Positions 28,092 to 36,372 of a stretch of DNA of 64,000 bases are shown here, piece after piece. Each line of letters begins with the position of its first letter. Positions within the stretch are counted from its first letter, which is position 1. The stretch comes from Microbacterium sp. oral taxon 186 str. F0373. GTDB lineage: Bacteria > Actinomycetota > Actinomycetes > Actinomycetales > Microbacteriaceae. Under the pieces are notes generated by a model. It was given only the letters and a program-made list of their open reading frames with translations, made no database searches and had not been told where the DNA came from. Where the stretch lies: the NCBI RefSeq assembly GCF_000411455.1, contig NZ_KE150457.1, positions 1,576,023-1,640,022 of the forward strand. The letters run 5' to 3'. The position numbers were made by a program, and so were the translations under genes.

Positions 28092-28900
28092 GCGTCGCAC
28101 CCGCGGCATCCGTGCTGGTGGTTCCCTCGCGTCCTCGCCGCCGCGCCGGCGCGTGGATCGCGGGCGCGGTCGTCGTCGTCATCACGGTGATCACGTGCCT
28201 TCCCGGCATCGGAGTGGGCCTGGACATCGCCCCGATCGTCGCGAACTGGCGAAACGGCGCCACGAAGATCGTCGAGCTGCTCACCCCCGACTGGTCGTTC
28301 TTCCCGCGGACGGTCGCGCCGATGGTCGAGACGCTGCAGATGGCGGTGCTCGGCACCGTCGTGGGCGCCGCCATCTCGCTTCCGCTGTCGTTCTGGGCGG
28401 CACGGCCCACCAACCCGCATCCTGCCTTCCGCGGTGCGGTGCGGACGCTGCTGAACGTGATCCGTGCGGTTCCCGAGCTCGTCTACGCGGCCGTGCTCGT
28501 CGCGATGGTCGGCGTCGGGGCCCTTCCCGGCATCATCGCGCTCGCGATCTTCAACATCGGCATCATCGTCAAGCTCGTCTCCGAGTCCATCGACGCGCAG
28601 GATGCCGGGGCCATCGAGGCCGGCCGCGCCGCCGGAGGCACGCAGGCGCAGATCAACCGCGCCATCGCCCTGCCCGACGCGTGGCCGGCGTTCGTCTCGC
28701 AGACCCTCTACGTCTTCGAGCTGAACGTGCGCGCGTCCACGGTGCTCGGTCTGGTCGGCGCCGGCGGCATCGGTCTGCTGATCGACGCCGTCCGCACCTT
28801 CTACCGCTACGACCAGCTCTCGCTCATCATCCTCGAAGTGCTCGTCGTGGTCGTCGTGATCGACCTGGTGAGCGACGCCATCCGACGGAGGCTCGTATGA
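28088..28900 (+). CDS. Phosphonate-type ABC transporter permease 1 (PhnE family)
   Basis: A 270-residue permease with about six helices. The MetI/PhnE-type cytoplasmic coupling loop reads [24 protein letters not shown], in parts, around residues 178-200 and is followed by [14 protein letters not shown]. It shares 4 bp with the ATPase gene and with the second permease gene. Two separate permeases rather than a homodimer are also seen in several characterised phosphite and phosphonate systems. Confidence 0.9.
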   Translation: MSVAPAASVLVVPSRPRRRAGAWIAGAVVVVITVITCLPGIGVGLDIAPIVANWRNGATKIVELLTPDWSFFPRTVAPMVETLQMAVLGTVVGAAISLPLSFWAARPTNPHPAFRGAVRTLLNVIRAVPELVYAAVLVAMVGVGALPGIIALAIFNIGIIVKLVSESIDAQDAGAIEAGRAAGGTQAQINRAIALPDAWPAFVSQTLYVFELNVRASTVLGLVGAGGIGLLIDAVRTFYRYDQLSLIILEVLVVVVVIDLVSDAIRRRLV

Positions 28901-29730
28901 CCGCCCTCGCCCCGCTCGCCGCACACCGGCCGCGCGCCCTGCAGGTCCCATCGCGCCGCCGGTCGCCGTGGCGCGCGATCGCCGCGGTCATCGTGACCGT
29001 CGTCGTGGTCGCCGCCTTCTGGTCGGTCCAGATCTCGTGGAGCCGTCTGGCCGACCTACCCGCCGACATCGGCCGCTACCTGTGGCTCATGTTCTCCGCG
29101 CCGGAGTGGTCGAAGCTGCCCGAGGCGCTCTGGCAGACGTGGCGGAGCATCGAGATGGCGTGGGTGGGAACGGTGCTCGGCATCCTGCTGGCGACGCCGC
29201 TCAGCCTCGTTGCGGCCCGTGGATTCGGACCCCTCTGGCTGCGGGCCGCGCTGCGGCTCGTGTTCTCGGTGATCCGCGCGGTGCCGGAGCTGATCATCGC
29301 GATCATCATCCTCTCGGTCACCGGGCTGACCCCGCTGACGGGTGCGCTCGCGTTGGCCGTCAACGGCATCGGCACGCTCGGAAAATGGGGCTACGAAGCG
29401 GTCGAGGCGGTCCCGCCCGGGCCCATCGAGGCCGCGCGGGCGGCGGGCGGATCGACGGCGCAGGTGCTGCGGTGGGGCGTCTGGCCGCAGGCGCAGCCGG
29501 TGTTCCTGTCGTTCTGGCTCTACCGGTTCGAGATCAACGTGCGCTCCTCGGCCGTTCTGGGCCTCATCGGCGTCGGCGGCATCGGCGATATGCTGACGTC
29601 CTACACCCAGTACCGGGAGTGGTCCACCGTGGGGATGCTGCTCATCGTGGTGATCGTCGTCACGATGGCGATCGACGCGGCGAGCGGGGCGCTCCGCCGG
29701 CGAATCATGGAGGGTCCGCGTGCCCGTTGA
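28897..29730 (+). CDS. Phosphonate-type ABC transporter permease 2 (PhnE family)
   Basis: A 277-residue permease and paralogue of the previous gene. It has an N-terminal cytoplasmic stretch, about six helices, the coupling loop IEAARAAGGSTAQVLRWGVWP and VLGLIGVGGIGDML. The ATG start overlaps the previous stop by 4 bp. Its last 11 bp overlap the RpiR-type regulator gene, which ties importer and regulator into one transcript. Confidence 0.9.
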   Translation: MTALAPLAAHRPRALQVPSRRRSPWRAIAAVIVTVVVVAAFWSVQISWSRLADLPADIGRYLWLMFSAPEWSKLPEALWQTWRSIEMAWVGTVLGILLATPLSLVAARGFGPLWLRAALRLVFSVIRAVPELIIAIIILSVTGLTPLTGALALAVNGIGTLGKWGYEAVEAVPPGPIEAARAAGGSTAQVLRWGVWPQAQPVFLSFWLYRFEINVRSSAVLGLIGVGGIGDMLTSYTQYREWSTVGMLLIVVIVVTMAIDAASGALRRRIMEGPRAR

Positions 29731-30577
29731 CGCGCCGACGACGGTGCGCATCGCCGCGATGCGCAACGGCCTGCAGCCCACCGAGCGGCGGGTCGCCGAC
29801 CTCATCGTCGCCGAGCCCGACGCGGTGGTGGAGCTCACCGCGCAGCAGCTGGCAGACCGCGCCGGCGTCGCCCGGTCATCGGTCGTGCGGGCCTGTCAGT
29901 CGCTCGGCTATCGCGGCTATCCGCAGCTGCGCGTCGCCTTGGCGGCGGAACTCGGCGCGCAGCCGCCGCGCGATGCGGACCACGGTGACGGCCCGCTCGG
30001 CGAGCTGCGCGCAGCCCTCGCCCGCACCGCGCAGTCGCTGACCACGGCGGTGAGCCTGATGAGCGCTGACGATGTGTCGTCCGCGGTCGCCGACGTCGCC
30101 CGCGCCTCGCGCCTGCTGGTCGTCGCGAACGGCCTGTCGGCGCCGGTCGCGAGCGATCTGGCCATGCGGCTGACGGCGGTCGGCCGTCCCGCCGAGGTGA
30201 TCGCGGACGCCATCGCACAGCAGATCGCGGCGCGTCAGCTGTCGTCCGCCGACGTGTGCGTCGTCGTGAGCGGTTCGGGGGCGAACGCCGCGAGCGTGCG
30301 GGCCGCGGAGGCCGCGCGCAGCGCCGGCGCGCGCGTGCTGGCCCTGACCTCCTTCGCGTCCAGCCCGCTGGCCGACCTCGCCGACCGTTCGCTCGTGATC
30401 ACCCCGACCGGAGTGAGCTTCCGCGAGGAGCTGGCCCACACATCGCGGGTGGCGCACGCCGCCTTCGTGGAGGCGTTCGTGGATGCCGTCGCCAGCGCAC
30501 TGGGGGAGCGCGCCCGCGTCGTGCGGGCGCACGTGCTCGGCATCCTCTCGGACAACCTCGACGACGGCACCGCCTGA
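29720..30577 (+). CDS. RpiR family transcriptional regulator (HTH plus SIS domain)
   Basis: A 285-residue regulator. The RpiR N-terminal HTH lies at about residues 8-75 (LQPTERRVADLIVAEPDAVV and QQLADRAGVARSSVVRACQSLG, in parts). A SIS domain at about residues 115-260 (VVVSGSGANAASVRAAEAARSAGARVLALT, in parts) normally binds phosphosugars. It is the last gene of the importer operon, overlapping permease 2 by 11 bp. A phosphosugar sensor beside a phosphonate-type importer and a HAD phosphatase suggests that the imported ligand, or its product, is an organophosphate. Confidence 0.9.
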   Translation: MPVDAPTTVRIAAMRNGLQPTERRVADLIVAEPDAVVELTAQQLADRAGVARSSVVRACQSLGYRGYPQLRVALAAELGAQPPRDADHGDGPLGELRAALARTAQSLTTAVSLMSADDVSSAVADVARASRLLVVANGLSAPVASDLAMRLTAVGRPAEVIADAIAQQIAARQLSSADVCVVVSGSGANAASVRAAEAARSAGARVLALTSFASSPLADLADRSLVITPTGVSFREELAHTSRVAHAAFVEAFVDAVASALGERARVVRAHVLGILSDNLDDGTA

Positions 30578-30596
30578 CCCGCGCTCGTCGCTCCGT

Positions 30597-30669
30597 CCGC
30601 GAGAAACCGTTCTCGCACCGAGAAACGCCGCGCGCAGCGGTGTCTCGGTGCGTCGGTGGTGTCTCGCGG
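30597..30669. repeat. Nested palindromic intergenic repeat, copy A
   Basis: Outer arms CCGCGAGAAACC (30597-30608) and GGTGTCTCGCGG (30658-30669) pair at 11 of 12 positions. Inner arms GCACCGAGAAAC (30615-30626) and GTGTCTCGGTGC (30640-30651) also pair at 11 of 12. It lies 20 bp after the RpiR stop and just before the promoter of the glucanase gene. A second copy with the same arms is at 33061-33132. It may act as a terminator or REP-like element. Confidence 0.8.
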
Positions 30670-30692
30670 GCGGGAGGTGTCGCTGGTGGGGG

Positions 30693-30723
30693 TTGCGCAG
30701 AAACCTCACACATGTAAGGTTTC
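30693..30723 (+). promoter_or_regulatory. Putative promoter and operator of the GH144-like glucanase gene
   Basis: The inverted repeat GAAACCT (30700-30706) and AGGTTTC (30717-30723) overlaps a possible -35 TTGCGC (30693-30698) and -10 TAAGGT (30715-30720) with a 16-bp spacer. Layout resembles the 33176 promoter. The TetR-type gene downstream may encode the repressor. Confidence 0.5.
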
Positions 30724-30771
30724 TTGCGCGGCTCCGACACCGCGGAGCGCTTTCGACGAGGAGAGCACCCC

Positions 30772-32367
30772 ATGAAGCACACCCTCGCGGCATCCGCCGC
30801 CATCGCTGCACTCGTGATCGGGGGCATCGCCGCCGCGGCGCCCGCCACGGCGGCACCACCGCCGGGCCCGGGGCATCCGGGTCATCCGGGTCATTCCGGC
30901 GGCCGAGACGCCCGCGAACTTCTGCGCTACGCGACCGACACATGGACGTCGATGGCGGCGATGGCCCACCCCGACACCGGGCTGGTCGACGACAACATCG
31001 AGGGCGATCTCGATGCGGCATCCGCGTCGGGCTACACGTCGCCCACGAACATCGGCGGCTACCTCTGGTCGACGGTGACGGCCCGCGACCTCGGCATCAT
31101 CACCCCCGACGATGCCCGACAGCGGCTGACGACGACCATCACCACGCTCGAGCACATGGAGCGAAACCCCGGCAGCGGAATGTTCTACAACTGGTACGCG
31201 CCGGCCACGGGAGCGAAGCTCACGATCTTCCCGACATCGGGCGACACGATCCACCCGTTCCTGTCGACGGTCGACAACGGCTGGCTCGCGACCGCCCTCC
31301 GCGTCGTGCGCGAGGCGGAGCCGTCGCTGCACGATCGTGCCGACGCGCTGTACCGGTCGATGGACTTCTCTGCGTTCTTCGATCCGGCCGGTGCCTCGGG
31401 GCTTCCCGCCGGCACGAACCGGGGCGGGTTCTGGGAGGCGCCTCCCGGCGACGGATGCGCGGTAGCCGCGCCCATGTACAACGGCAGCGGCGAGACGGCC
31501 TATTACACCTGCCACCACTACGACACGACCGTCAGTGAGAGCCGCATCGCGACCTACCTCGCGATCTCGGACGGCGCCATTCCCGCGACGGGTCTCTACG
31601 GCACCCACCGCACGATGCCGCCTGGCTGCGATTGGGCCTGGCAGGAGCAGCTGCCCACCGGGACGACCCGTGCCTACGACGGGGTCGACGTCTACGAGGG
31701 CACGTACTCCTACGACGGCATGTCGTTCGTGCCCAGTTGGGGCGGCAGCATGTTCGAGTCGCTCATGCCCGACCTGTTCATCCCGGAGGCGCAGTGGGGT
31801 CCGCGCTCCTGGGGACTCAACCACCCCATCACGGTCGAGGTGCAGAAGGAGCACGGCCTGAAAGACGCGAAGTATGGGTATTGGGGCTTCTCGCCGGCGA
31901 GCGATCCGTTCGGGGGCTACTCCGAGTACGGCGTGGATCTGGCCGGCATGCGCAGTGACGGCTACACCTCCGACCGCGAGAAGACCGACGTCGACATCGA
32001 CCGGCCCGGTTGCCACACCGGCACCAACCCTGATCCGACGTTCGGCGACGGCGTCGTCACCCCGCACGCGTCCTTCCTCGCCCTGCCGTACGACCACAAG
32101 GGTGTCATGGACAACCTCCGCAAGATCGAGCGGAAACTCGGCGCCTACGGTCCCGGCGGCTTCTACGATGCGGTCGCCGTGAAGAGCGACACCATCGCGA
32201 AGCGCTACCTCTCGCTCGACCAGTCGATGATCATGGCAGCGATCGGCAATGCGCTGACCGGTGACTCCCTCAAGGGGTACGTCGTCGACGACGCCATGGA
32301 GCGCACCCTGAAGCCGGCGATCGCCCAGCAGGTGTTCGGCTCGTCGTGGGGGCGTCCGCATCACTGA
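30772..32367 (+). CDS. Secreted GH144-like endo-beta-1,2-glucanase (glycoamylase domain, DUF3131-like)
   Basis: A 531-residue protein with a clear Sec signal peptide (MKHTLAASAAIAALVIGGIA, cleavage near ATA-AP, residue 28). The mature part is an (alpha/alpha)6-type barrel: SPTNIGGYLWSTVTARDLGII, GMFYNWYAP and FLSTVDNGWLA, then the Pfam Glycoamylase-like segment with SWGGSMFESLMPDLF, WGLNHPITVEVQKEHG and KYGYWGFSPASDPFGGY. These landmarks are shared with GH144 beta-1,2-glucanases and cyclic-glucan synthase tails. Context supports glucan use: sugar ABC importer, GH3 and LacI follow. RBS GAGGAG fixes the ATG at 30772. It may instead act on another beta-glucan; family level is more secure than substrate. 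Confidence 0.8.
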   Translation: MKHTLAASAAIAALVIGGIAAAAPATAAPPPGPGHPGHPGHSGGRDARELLRYATDTWTSMAAMAHPDTGLVDDNIEGDLDAASASGYTSPTNIGGYLWSTVTARDLGIITPDDARQRLTTTITTLEHMERNPGSGMFYNWYAPATGAKLTIFPTSGDTIHPFLSTVDNGWLATALRVVREAEPSLHDRADALYRSMDFSAFFDPAGASGLPAGTNRGGFWEAPPGDGCAVAAPMYNGSGETAYYTCHHYDTTVSESRIATYLAISDGAIPATGLYGTHRTMPPGCDWAWQEQLPTGTTRAYDGVDVYEGTYSYDGMSFVPSWGGSMFESLMPDLFIPEAQWGPRSWGLNHPITVEVQKEHGLKDAKYGYWGFSPASDPFGGYSEYGVDLAGMRSDGYTSDREKTDVDIDRPGCHTGTNPDPTFGDGVVTPHASFLALPYDHKGVMDNLRKIERKLGAYGPGGFYDAVAVKSDTIAKRYLSLDQSMIMAAIGNALTGDSLKGYVVDDAMERTLKPAIAQQVFGSSWGRPHH

Positions 32368-32397
32368 GCCGTAGCGTGGATGCCGGGGAGGAACCTC

Positions 32398-33021
32398 GTG
32401 GCATCAGACAGCGGTGATCGGGTGGCTCCCTCGCGGACGCGGGGGAGCTACCCGAAGGGGCAGGCGCGGCGGCAGCAGATCGTCGACGAGGCGGTGCTCG
32501 TGTTCGGCCGCTCGGGGTCGGCGAGTGGCTCGCTGCGCGAGGTGGCCAAGCGCGTCGGGCTGACGCCGGCGGGGCTTCTGCACCACTTCGCCTCGAAGGA
32601 GGAGCTGTTCGCCGAGGTGCTCCGCCAGCGCGACGAGCGGGTGCGCGCCGCGGCGGGGGAGCCCGCCGAACACGGCCTCATCGAGCAGGCGGCGAAGGTC
32701 GTCGCCTACAACCAGACGACCCGTGGTCTCACCTCCCTCTACTCGACCGTCGTGGCGGAGGCGGCCGATCCCGACCATCCGCTGCACGACGATTTCGCCA
32801 CCCGATATCGGGAGCGCGCCCAGGCCACGGCAGCGCTCCTGCGCGCGGGTCAGTGCGCCGGCGAGATCGCGCCCGACATCGATCCCGAGGCCGGCGCACG
32901 CCTCATCAGCGCCGTGATGGACGGCATCCAGCAGCAGTGGCTGCTCGATGCCACCGTGGACATGACCGCCCTGTTCGACGAGTTCGTTCGCGGCTACCTG
33001 CGCGCGGCATCCCCCCGCTGA
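32398..33021 (+). CDS. TetR family regulator, glucan locus
   Basis: A 207-residue TetR regulator. The HTH is at about residues 25-65 (SLREVAKRVGLTPAGLLHHFASKEELF). The C-terminal domain is of the TetR_C type that carries a VVAEAADPDHPLHDDF-like helix. The GTG at 32398 was chosen because GGGAGGA lies at a proper distance; an ATG 18 bp upstream lacks a ribosome site. It lies 30 bp after the glucanase gene and is probably co-transcribed with it. It may bind the GAAACCT/AGGTTTC palindrome in that promoter. Confidence 0.87.
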   Translation: MASDSGDRVAPSRTRGSYPKGQARRQQIVDEAVLVFGRSGSASGSLREVAKRVGLTPAGLLHHFASKEELFAEVLRQRDERVRAAAGEPAEHGLIEQAAKVVAYNQTTRGLTSLYSTVVAEAADPDHPLHDDFATRYRERAQATAALLRAGQCAGEIAPDIDPEAGARLISAVMDGIQQQWLLDATVDMTALFDEFVRGYLRAASPR

Positions 33022-33060
33022 CCGCGCCTGTCCGCCGACCGACCCCGCCGAGCGTACGCC

Positions 33061-33132
33061 CCGCGAGACACCATCCCTGCACCGAGACGGCCGCTGTGCA
33101 CCGGTGTCTCGGTGCGCAGACGGTGTCTCGCG
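33061..33132. repeat. Nested palindromic intergenic repeat, copy B
   Basis: Outer arms CGCGAGACACC (33062-33072) and GGTGTCTCGCG (33122-33132) pair perfectly over 11 bp. Inner arms GCACCGAGAC (33079-33088) and GTCTCGGTGC (33106-33115) pair perfectly over 10 bp. It lies 40 bp after the TetR stop and 44 bp before the sugar-importer promoter. The arms match copy A while the spacers differ. Confidence 0.82.
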
Positions 33133-33175
33133 AAAAGGCGTACTCGCGGGCGGTCGGGAGGCGGGCGGGGGGTGC

Positions 33176-33204
33176 TTGACGCAGGTTATGCGCATAAGTA
33201 AAGT
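33176..33204 (+). promoter_or_regulatory. Promoter of the sugar-importer operon with LacI-type operator
   Basis: -35 TTGACG (33176-33181), 17-bp spacer, -10 TAAAGT (33199-33204). The perfect palindrome TTATGCGCATAA (33186-33197) fills the spacer and has the central CG typical of LacI-family operators. The LacI gene at the end of the operon is the likely repressor. Confidence 0.78.
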
Positions 33205-33246
33205 GAGAGCCGACACCGCAGCGGGTGTCCCGTTCGAGGAGGAACC

Positions 33247-34509
33247 ATGAAACACGTACGACTGGGAGCCATCGCTCTGGTCGCCGTCGGCGCTCTCGCG
33301 CTGACGGGATGCGGCCGCGCAGATGACACCGCCAGCGCACCCGACGCCGCGACGACGATCGGCAGCGAGCCGGCCACAGGCACGATCACCATGTGGGCGA
33401 TGGGCGCGGAGGGCGAGGCCCTGCCCGACTTCGTCAAGACGTTCGAAGACGCCAACCCCGGCGTCAAGGTCGAGGTCACCGCGATTCCGTGGGATGCCGC
33501 CTACAGCAAGATCCAGACGGCCATCGCCGGAGGCACGACGCCCGACATCGCGATGATGGGCTCGACCTGGATGGCGGACTTCGCCGACGCGTTCCAGACC
33601 GTGCCGACCGACCTCGACACCTCGGGCTCGTTCCCGGGTGCCGTCTCGTCGACCAAGGTGGGCGATCGGATGACCGGTGCGCCCTGGTACGTCGACACTC
33701 GCGTGCTCTACTACCGCACGGATCTCGCTGCGAAGGCCGGGTGGACCAAGGCTCCCGCCACGTGGGACGAGCTCAGCCAGATGGCCGCCGACATGCAGTC
33801 CAAGGCCGGTGCCGAGTACGGCATCCGCCTGCCCGGCGGCAACGACTCGTTCCAGGGAACCCTGTGGATGCCGTGGTCCAACGGAGCCTCGCTCACCGAC
33901 GGCAAGACCTGGACCCTCGACACTCCGCAGATGGTGGAGGGGTACGAGTACTACCAGAGCTTCTTCCAGAAGGGCATCGCCAACCCCGCCGCCGACCGCT
34001 CGTCGGGCGCGCAGGAGGCGGACTTCGTCGCGGGCAAGACCCCGATGCTCATCGACGGCCCCTTCATGATCGGCGCCCTCGAGAAGCTCCGCGGCGCTGA
34101 CTTCTCGGGCAAGTTCGCCACGGCCGTGCTGCCCGCGAAGCAGTCGTCCACCTCGTTCAGCGGCGGCGCCAACCTCACCGTCTTCAAGAACTCGAAGAAC
34201 GCGCGCTCGGCGTGGAAGCTCGCCCAGTGGCTGACCGACCCGACAACGCAGGCGAAGTGGTACGAGAAGACCGGTGATCTGCCCGCCGTTCAGGCCGCGT
34301 GGAAGGACCAGGCGCTGGCTTCGCAGCCCACGCTCGCGGCGTTCGGAACACAGCTCGAGACCGCCAAGTCGGTGCCGGCGACGACGACCTGGGTGCAGGT
34401 CGCCGCAGCGGGCGACGCCGTGCTGGAGAAGGTGCGGCTCGGTACGCAGAGCCCTGCAGACGCCATGAAGGAGCTGCAGAGCAAGGCCGACGCCCTCGGA
34501 ATGGGCTGA
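33247..34509 (+). CDS. Carbohydrate ABC transporter substrate-binding lipoprotein (extracellular family 1)
   Basis: A 420-residue lipoprotein. The signal peptide ends in LALTGC (lipidated Cys 22). A mature two-lobed family 1 binding fold follows (TITMWAMGAEGEALPDFVKTFE near residue 42, in parts, and the hinge region PWYVDTRVLYYRTDL). It would capture an oligosaccharide outside the cell; sophoro-oligosaccharides are predicted from the flanking glucanase and GH3. It is the first gene of a six-gene run up to lacI, behind the operator-bearing promoter at 33176. Confidence 0.9.
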   Translation: MKHVRLGAIALVAVGALALTGCGRADDTASAPDAATTIGSEPATGTITMWAMGAEGEALPDFVKTFEDANPGVKVEVTAIPWDAAYSKIQTAIAGGTTPDIAMMGSTWMADFADAFQTVPTDLDTSGSFPGAVSSTKVGDRMTGAPWYVDTRVLYYRTDLAAKAGWTKAPATWDELSQMAADMQSKAGAEYGIRLPGGNDSFQGTLWMPWSNGASLTDGKTWTLDTPQMVEGYEYYQSFFQKGIANPAADRSSGAQEADFVAGKTPMLIDGPFMIGALEKLRGADFSGKFATAVLPAKQSSTSFSGGANLTVFKNSKNARSAWKLAQWLTDPTTQAKWYEKTGDLPAVQAAWKDQALASQPTLAAFGTQLETAKSVPATTTWVQVAAAGDAVLEKVRLGTQSPADAMKELQSKADALGMG

Positions 34510-34514
34510 TCCAG

Positions 34515-35468
34515 ATGACGCAGGCATCACTGGCCGCGACCGGAGCGGCCGTCGCCGTCACCGGTCGCGGCCGTGGTCGCCGGCGCGGGTCGTCCCGCCG
34601 CCGGCGTCAAGGATGGATCGCGTGGGGGTTCGCCCTCCCGTTCGTGATCGTGTTCGCGCTGTTCATGATCGTGCCGATCGTGGGCTCGTTCGCCATGTCG
34701 TTCACCGACTTCCGCGCGCAGGACATCCGCTCTCCGTTCTCTGTCGACTTCGTGGGCCTCGACCAGTACGTCAAGGTGCTGAGCGACCCCACGTTCCTGA
34801 AGTCCATCGGCGTCACGGCGACCTTCGTCGTCGTCGGCATCCCGGTGACGATGGCGGTCGCGCTGGCGCTCGCTCTCGCGCTGAACTCCGGCGGCGGACG
34901 CATCGTGTCCTTCCTGCGGGTCGGCTTCTACGCCCCCGTGGTGACCAGCATCGTGGCTGTCGCGGTGGTCTGGCGCTACATCCTTCAGCCCGACGGACTT
35001 CTCAACAGTGCGCTCGCGCTCATCGGCATCCACGGGCCCGACTGGCTCAACGACACCACGTGGGCCCTTCCCTCGCTGATCGCGACGGCGGTCTGGCGCA
35101 ACGTGGGAACGCTCATGGTGATCTTCCTCGCCGGGCTTCAGGCGATCCCGACCGACGTGAAGGAGGCCGCCATGATGGACGGCGCCTCCGCGTGGCGGCG
35201 GCTCACCTCGGTCACCCTGCCGATGCTGCGCCCGACGCTCCTGCTCGGTGCCGTGCTCATCTCGGTGGGCTTCCTGCAGTTCTTCGAGGAGGCCTTCGTC
35301 ATGACGCAGGGCGGACCGCTCGATTCGACCCTGTCGGTGGCCTATTACACGTTCAAGCAGTTCGGCTTCGGGCAGTACGGCGTCGCCTCGGCGGCCAGCT
35401 ACATCCTGTTCCTCGCCATCGCGCTGCTGAGCCTGCTGCAGTTCCGACTGCTGCGGACGAAGGACTGA
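34515..35468 (+). CDS. Sugar ABC transporter permease (MalF type)
   Basis: A 317-residue permease with a basic N-terminal tail (Arg-rich, residues 17-32), about six helices, and the EAA coupling loop KEAAMMDGASAWRRLTSVTLP near residue 217. Family stretches include GLDQYVKVLSDPTF. The ATG lies 5 bp after the binding-protein stop with CAG-rich spacing and no strong ribosome site, so coupling is likely. No ATPase gene is in the operon, so a shared MsmK-type ATPase from elsewhere must drive it. Confidence 0.9.
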   Translation: MTQASLAATGAAVAVTGRGRGRRRGSSRRRRQGWIAWGFALPFVIVFALFMIVPIVGSFAMSFTDFRAQDIRSPFSVDFVGLDQYVKVLSDPTFLKSIGVTATFVVVGIPVTMAVALALALALNSGGGRIVSFLRVGFYAPVVTSIVAVAVVWRYILQPDGLLNSALALIGIHGPDWLNDTTWALPSLIATAVWRNVGTLMVIFLAGLQAIPTDVKEAAMMDGASAWRRLTSVTLPMLRPTLLLGAVLISVGFLQFFEEAFVMTQGGPLDSTLSVAYYTFKQFGFGQYGVASAASYILFLAIALLSLLQFRLLRTKD

Positions 35469-35480
35469 GAGGACCTCGTC

Positions 35481-36341
35481 ATGACCGCTCCTGCCATCGC
35501 CCGCCCGCCGCGGCGTGCCCGTCGCGTCTTCACCGGCCGCGCCGTCACCTACACCGTGCTGGTCGTCGGGCTCATCGTCTGGATGCTGCCGTTCGCCTGG
35601 ATGCTGCTGGGCTCCGTCAAGACCCAGTCGGAGATCCTGCAGCGCCCGCCCACCTGGTGGCCGCGCGAGTTCACGTGGGACAACTTCGCCCAGTGGTTCG
35701 GTCCGCTGGACATCGGCCGCTTCTTCACCAACAGCATCGTCGTGGCCCTGCTGACCGTGCTCGGAAACCTCGTGTTCTGCTCGATGGTCGGCTACGCGCT
35801 GGCGAAGATGGACTTCCCCGGTAAGAAGATCCTGTTCGCCGTCGTGCTGGTGACCCTCATGGTGCCGGGCGTCGTCACGTTCGTGCCGCTGTTCGTCATG
35901 GTGTCCTCGCTGGGGCTGACCAGCAGCTACGCGGCGTTGATCCTGCCGTTCATCACGACGCCGCTCGGGGTGTTCCTGATGCGCCAGTTCATGCTCGGCA
36001 TCCCCGACGAGCTCATCGAGGCCGCGCGCATCGACGGGGCCGGAGAGCTGCGGATCTTCGCCCGGGTGGTCATGCCGCTGTGCGGGCCGCCGCTGGCGAC
36101 GCTCGGCATCCTCACCTTCCTCGCGTCGTGGAACAACTTCCTGTGGCCGCTCGTCGCGGCCCAGACCGAGAACATGTACACGCTCCCGGTGGCGCTCTCG
36201 CTGTACTCGACCGGACAGAACGCGACCGACTACGGCCTGCTGCTGGCGGGGTCCGTGCTCGTGATCGCGCCGATCCTGCTGCTGTTCGTCTTCCTGCAGC
36301 GCTACTTCATCCAGGGCGTCGCCACGACCGGGCTCAAGTGA
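35481..36341 (+). CDS. Sugar ABC transporter permease (MalG type)
   Basis: A 286-residue permease with about six helices and the EAA loop IEAARIDGAGELRIFARVVMP near residue 178. The N-terminal half has WMLPFAWMLLGSVKTQSEIL, typical of MalG-type CUT1 permeases. It follows the MalF-type gene by 12 bp with GAGAGGA upstream and pairs with it. GH3 follows 31 bp later. Confidence 0.9.
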   Translation: MTAPAIARPPRRARRVFTGRAVTYTVLVVGLIVWMLPFAWMLLGSVKTQSEILQRPPTWWPREFTWDNFAQWFGPLDIGRFFTNSIVVALLTVLGNLVFCSMVGYALAKMDFPGKKILFAVVLVTLMVPGVVTFVPLFVMVSSLGLTSSYAALILPFITTPLGVFLMRQFMLGIPDELIEAARIDGAGELRIFARVVMPLCGPPLATLGILTFLASWNNFLWPLVAAQTENMYTLPVALSLYSTGQNATDYGLLLAGSVLVIAPILLLFVFLQRYFIQGVATTGLK

Positions 36342-36372
36342 GCCCCCGCGACCCGCCTCGAGAAAGAGAATC

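Noticed and set aside
30597..33132. The glucanase-tetR segment as a transposon bounded by inverted repeats
   Set aside because: The two elements are each internally palindromic, have different spacers, show no target duplication and enclose no transposase.
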